From NCBI GenBank assembly GCA_002355935.1, contig AP017895.1, positions 1,612,001 to 1,676,000 of the forward strand: a stretch of 64,000 bases of DNA, read 5' to 3'. Origin of the DNA: Rothia aeria (lineage in GTDB: Bacteria > Actinomycetota > Actinomycetes > Actinomycetales > Micrococcaceae). The translations under genes were made by a program, and so were the position numbers. The notes below the pieces were generated by a model. That model saw only the letters and a program-made list of their open reading frames with translations. It did no database searches and was not told where the DNA came from. Positions 61,962-64,000 of this stretch are shown one piece after another. The first letter of the stretch is position 1. Every line of letters begins with the position of its first letter.

Positions 61962-62746
61962 ATGCCCATCAAACCCCCACCACACCCCACCGGAACAACC
62001 CCACCACCCATCCCCAAAAATTCATCCCCCAACACGTCGCCATCGTCATGGACGGCAACGGACGCTGGGCCAACGAACGCGGACTCCCACGCAACGAAGG
62101 ACACCGCGCAGGAGAAACCGCCCTACTCGACGTCGTCGCCGGAGCCATAGAAATGGGCATCCCCTACATCAGCGCCTACGCCTTCTCCACAGAAAACTGG
62201 AAACGCTCACCCAGCGAAGTCGCCTTCATCATGCGATTCTCCACCGAAGTCCTCAACCGCCAACTCGAAACCCTCAAATCCTGGGGAGTACGCATCCGCT
62301 GGGCAGGCCGCCGCCCCAAACTCTGGAAAAACGTCATCGAACAACTCGAACAATGCGAACGCGAAACCCGTAACAACACCATCTGCACCCTCACCATGTG
62401 CGTCAACTACGGCGGACGCGCCGAAATTGCAGACGCCGCCGCAGCCATCGCCCGCGACGTACAAGCAGGCACCCTCAAACCCAACGCCATCACCGAAAAA
62501 ACCTTCCAAAAATACCTCGACGAACCAGACCTACCCGATGTAGACCTCTTCCTCCGCTCCTCCGGAGAACAACGCATCTCCAACTTCCTCCTCTGGCAAA
62601 GCGCCTACGCCGAAATGGTCTTCATGAACGTACTCTGGCCAGACGTAGACCGCCGCACCCTCTACAAAGCCGTCGAAGAATACGCCCACCGCGACCGCCG
62701 ATACGGAGGCGCCACCGACAAAATACCCGCACAAACCGCCAACTAA
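61962..62746 (+). CDS. uppS: Undecaprenyl diphosphate synthase-type isoprenyl transferase (one frameshift)
   Basis: Makes long cis-prenyl diphosphates, the carrier precursor for cell-wall synthesis. Repaired length is 261 residues. [20 protein letters not shown] carries the diphosphate-binding Asp; later motifs are [30 protein letters not shown] and [19 protein letters not shown]. The break at AAAAA 62016-62020 hides the first 25 residues; repair gives [17 protein letters not shown]. It is in a run with recO and pyrD. Biased codon usage. Confidence 0.9.
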
Positions 62747-62765
62747 CCACCCCAAGGAGCACACC

Positions 62766-63853
62766 ATGCGACTCTACCCAACCTTCTTCAAACTCTTCTT
62801 CGCAAGCATGGACCCAGAAAAAGCCCACCACATCGGCCTCTGGGGCATCCAAACCCTCAAAAACACCGGCATCACCCGAGTCCTCAAACACTACCTCCAA
62901 CCCCACCCCGACCTACAAACCACCGCCATGGGACTCACCTTCCCCTCACCCTTCGGCATCGCCGCAGGCTTCGACAAAGGCGGCAAAGCAATCCCTGCGC
63001 TCGCTGCCCTCGGATTCGGTCACATTGAAATCGGAACCGTCACTGCACAAGCCCAACCTGGGAACCCTCAGCCCCGCCTCTTCCGCCTCATCGAAGATAA
63101 AGCTGTCATTAACCGCATGGGATTTAACAACGATGGCGCCGCAGCAGTAGGGCCCCGCGTCGCAGCTGCCCGTGCCGACCTCGAAACCGAATACCCCGCC
63201 CAAACCCGGCCCCTCATCGGTGTCAATATCGGCAAAACCAAAACCGTAGAACTCGATAACGCTATCGACGACTACCTCATCTCTACCCGCACCCTCGCAC
63301 CCCAAGCCGACTACCTTGCCGTCAACGTCAGCTCACCCAACACCCCAGGACTGCGCACCCTACAGTCTATTGAGGCACTCCGTCCGCTCCTACAATCCGT
63401 ACGAGAAGAAGCTGACCGTGTCTCACCCCACCGCCACATACCGCTCACCGTCAAAATCGCGCCCGACCTGGCAGACGAAGACATTATCGCAGTCGCCCAA
63501 CTTGCTCAAGAACTACAACTTGACGGCATTATCGCCACCAACACCACCATCGCCCGCGATGGACTCGGCCTACGCAGCCCCAAAACCAAAATCAACACTA
63601 TTGGTGCAGGCGGACTTTCCGGTGAACCGCTTAAAACCCGTTCCCTCGAAGTACTACGTCTGCTCAAACAGGAGCTTGGTGACACCATCACCATTATCTC
63701 TGTTGGCGGAGTCACCACCGCCCGCGACGTCCAAGACCGCCTCAATGCTGGCGCGAACCTCGTCCAAGGCTACACTGCTTTTCTCTACGAAGGCCCCTCT
63801 GGGCAGCCCACATTAATCGCGGACTTCTCAAACTCCGCCGCAAAAACTCCTAA
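62766..63853 (+). CDS. pyrD: Dihydroorotate dehydrogenase (quinone), class 2 (end frameshift)
   Basis: Oxidises dihydroorotate to orotate with quinone in pyrimidine synthesis. It shows the N-terminal membrane-associating helix ([20 protein letters not shown]), the class 2 motifs [19 protein letters not shown] and [30 protein letters not shown], and the catalytic-serine region [15 protein letters not shown]. As given, the frame runs through a terminator to 63911. One added A at AAAAA 63842-63846 brings a TAA at 63851-63853, the expected end, and 362 residues. Codon usage changes from A/C-only to mixed near base 62985, inside this gene. Confidence 0.92.
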
Positions 63854-63866
63854 ACTAATACACAAA

Positions 63867-63894
63867 AGGCTCCCGCCATCACCGGCGGGAGCCT
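63867..63894. terminator. Terminator between pyrD and the minus-strand gene
   Basis: AGGCTCCCGCC (63867-63877) pairs with GGCGGGAGCCT (63884-63894), an 11-bp stem. Confidence 0.8.
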
Positions 63895-63916
63895 CACATA
63901 TCATCCAATAAAAACT

Positions 63917-64000
63917 CTAAAACTTTGGGTATTCACCATACTTGACCCGAGGCGCGGGCTGACGCAGACGACGGATCATGCTAACCCGCCCAAAATATAC
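63917..64000 (-). CDS. 3' end of a minus-strand gene (partial)
   Basis: An open minus-strand frame from the window edge ends VKYGEYPKF at a stop in 63917-63919. A DUF3043 membrane protein often sits here in Micrococcaceae, which would fit, but 27 residues are too few to be sure. Confidence 0.4.
   Translation of the reverse strand, partial: VYFGRVSMIRRLRQPAPRVKYGEYPKF

Noticed and set aside
59893-62906. Long minus-strand ORFs opposite ldh, recO and uppS
   Set aside because: They are shadows created by the strong A/C third-position bias of the plus-strand genes; their proteins are low-complexity Gly/Val/Glu.
1-64000. CRISPR array or insertion sequence
   Set aside because: No regularly spaced repeats, transposase or terminal inverted repeats with target duplications were seen.

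Overview
The window is chromosomal DNA of a high-GC Gram-positive bacterium of the family Micrococcaceae. Rothia is the best fit, inferred from the gene content and order: the pentose-phosphate, haem and Suf block, the SURF1, DUF3099 and fabG group, and the recO, uppS, pyrD group. I ran no database search. The sequence carries about 30 single-base deletions, mostly in homopolymers, that break reading frames in essential genes. Adding one base at each site restores full-length proteins. I read this as base-calling error in the assembly, so broken genes are annotated here as one CDS across the shift.

Layout. (1) 1-14431: a tandem array of six large DUF6493-type paralogues of unknown function, with homogenised 3' ends. 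(2) 14432-17024: a free-standing small RNA gene with a consensus promoter, a tRNA-like fold (T-arm, acceptor-like stem), a long hairpin and a terminator, followed by a MXAN_6230/SCO0854-like protein with a TerD-like C-terminal region. This is the most novel part. (3) 17161-24152, minus strand: transketolase, transaldolase, G6P dehydrogenase, OpcA and 6-phosphogluconolactonase. (4) 24586-28664: haem O synthase, haem A synthase and an ABC-2 exporter. (5) 28969-33834: the iron-sulfur cluster operon sufR-B-D-C plus a DUF59 protein, with no sufS or sufU. (6) 33969-39460: an HD hydrolase, four DUF4253 paralogues and a GNAT-like protein. (7) 39495-41575: the biotin ECF transporter bioY-M-N behind a BioQ-type operator. 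(8) 41835-46950: an ABC-F protein, a low-GC stretch with a 28-residue peptide gene, a DUF457 membrane protein, SURF1, and two small conserved actinobacterial proteins. (9) 47192-52305: FabG and a second SDR, an ABC ATPase, a SpoU methyltransferase, ribosomal protein L31 type B and a LytR-CpsA-Psr protein. (10) 52421-59534: a HIRAN-like membrane protein, aminopeptidase N, tRNA-Leu(GAG), an unknown protein and an M20 amidohydrolase. (11) 59803-63853: lactate dehydrogenase, a small acidic protein, recO, uppS and pyrD, in a segment with a striking A+C-ending codon bias that stops inside pyrD. The window ends in the 3' end of a minus-strand gene.

Functional links. Blocks 3-5 join NADPH supply, haem A for cytochrome oxidase (SURF1 at 45-46 kb also serves it) and Fe-S assembly. 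The array, tRNA-like RNA and TerD-like protein of blocks 1-2 recall stress or RNA-maintenance neighbourhoods of actinobacteria, but their joint role is inferred only from position.
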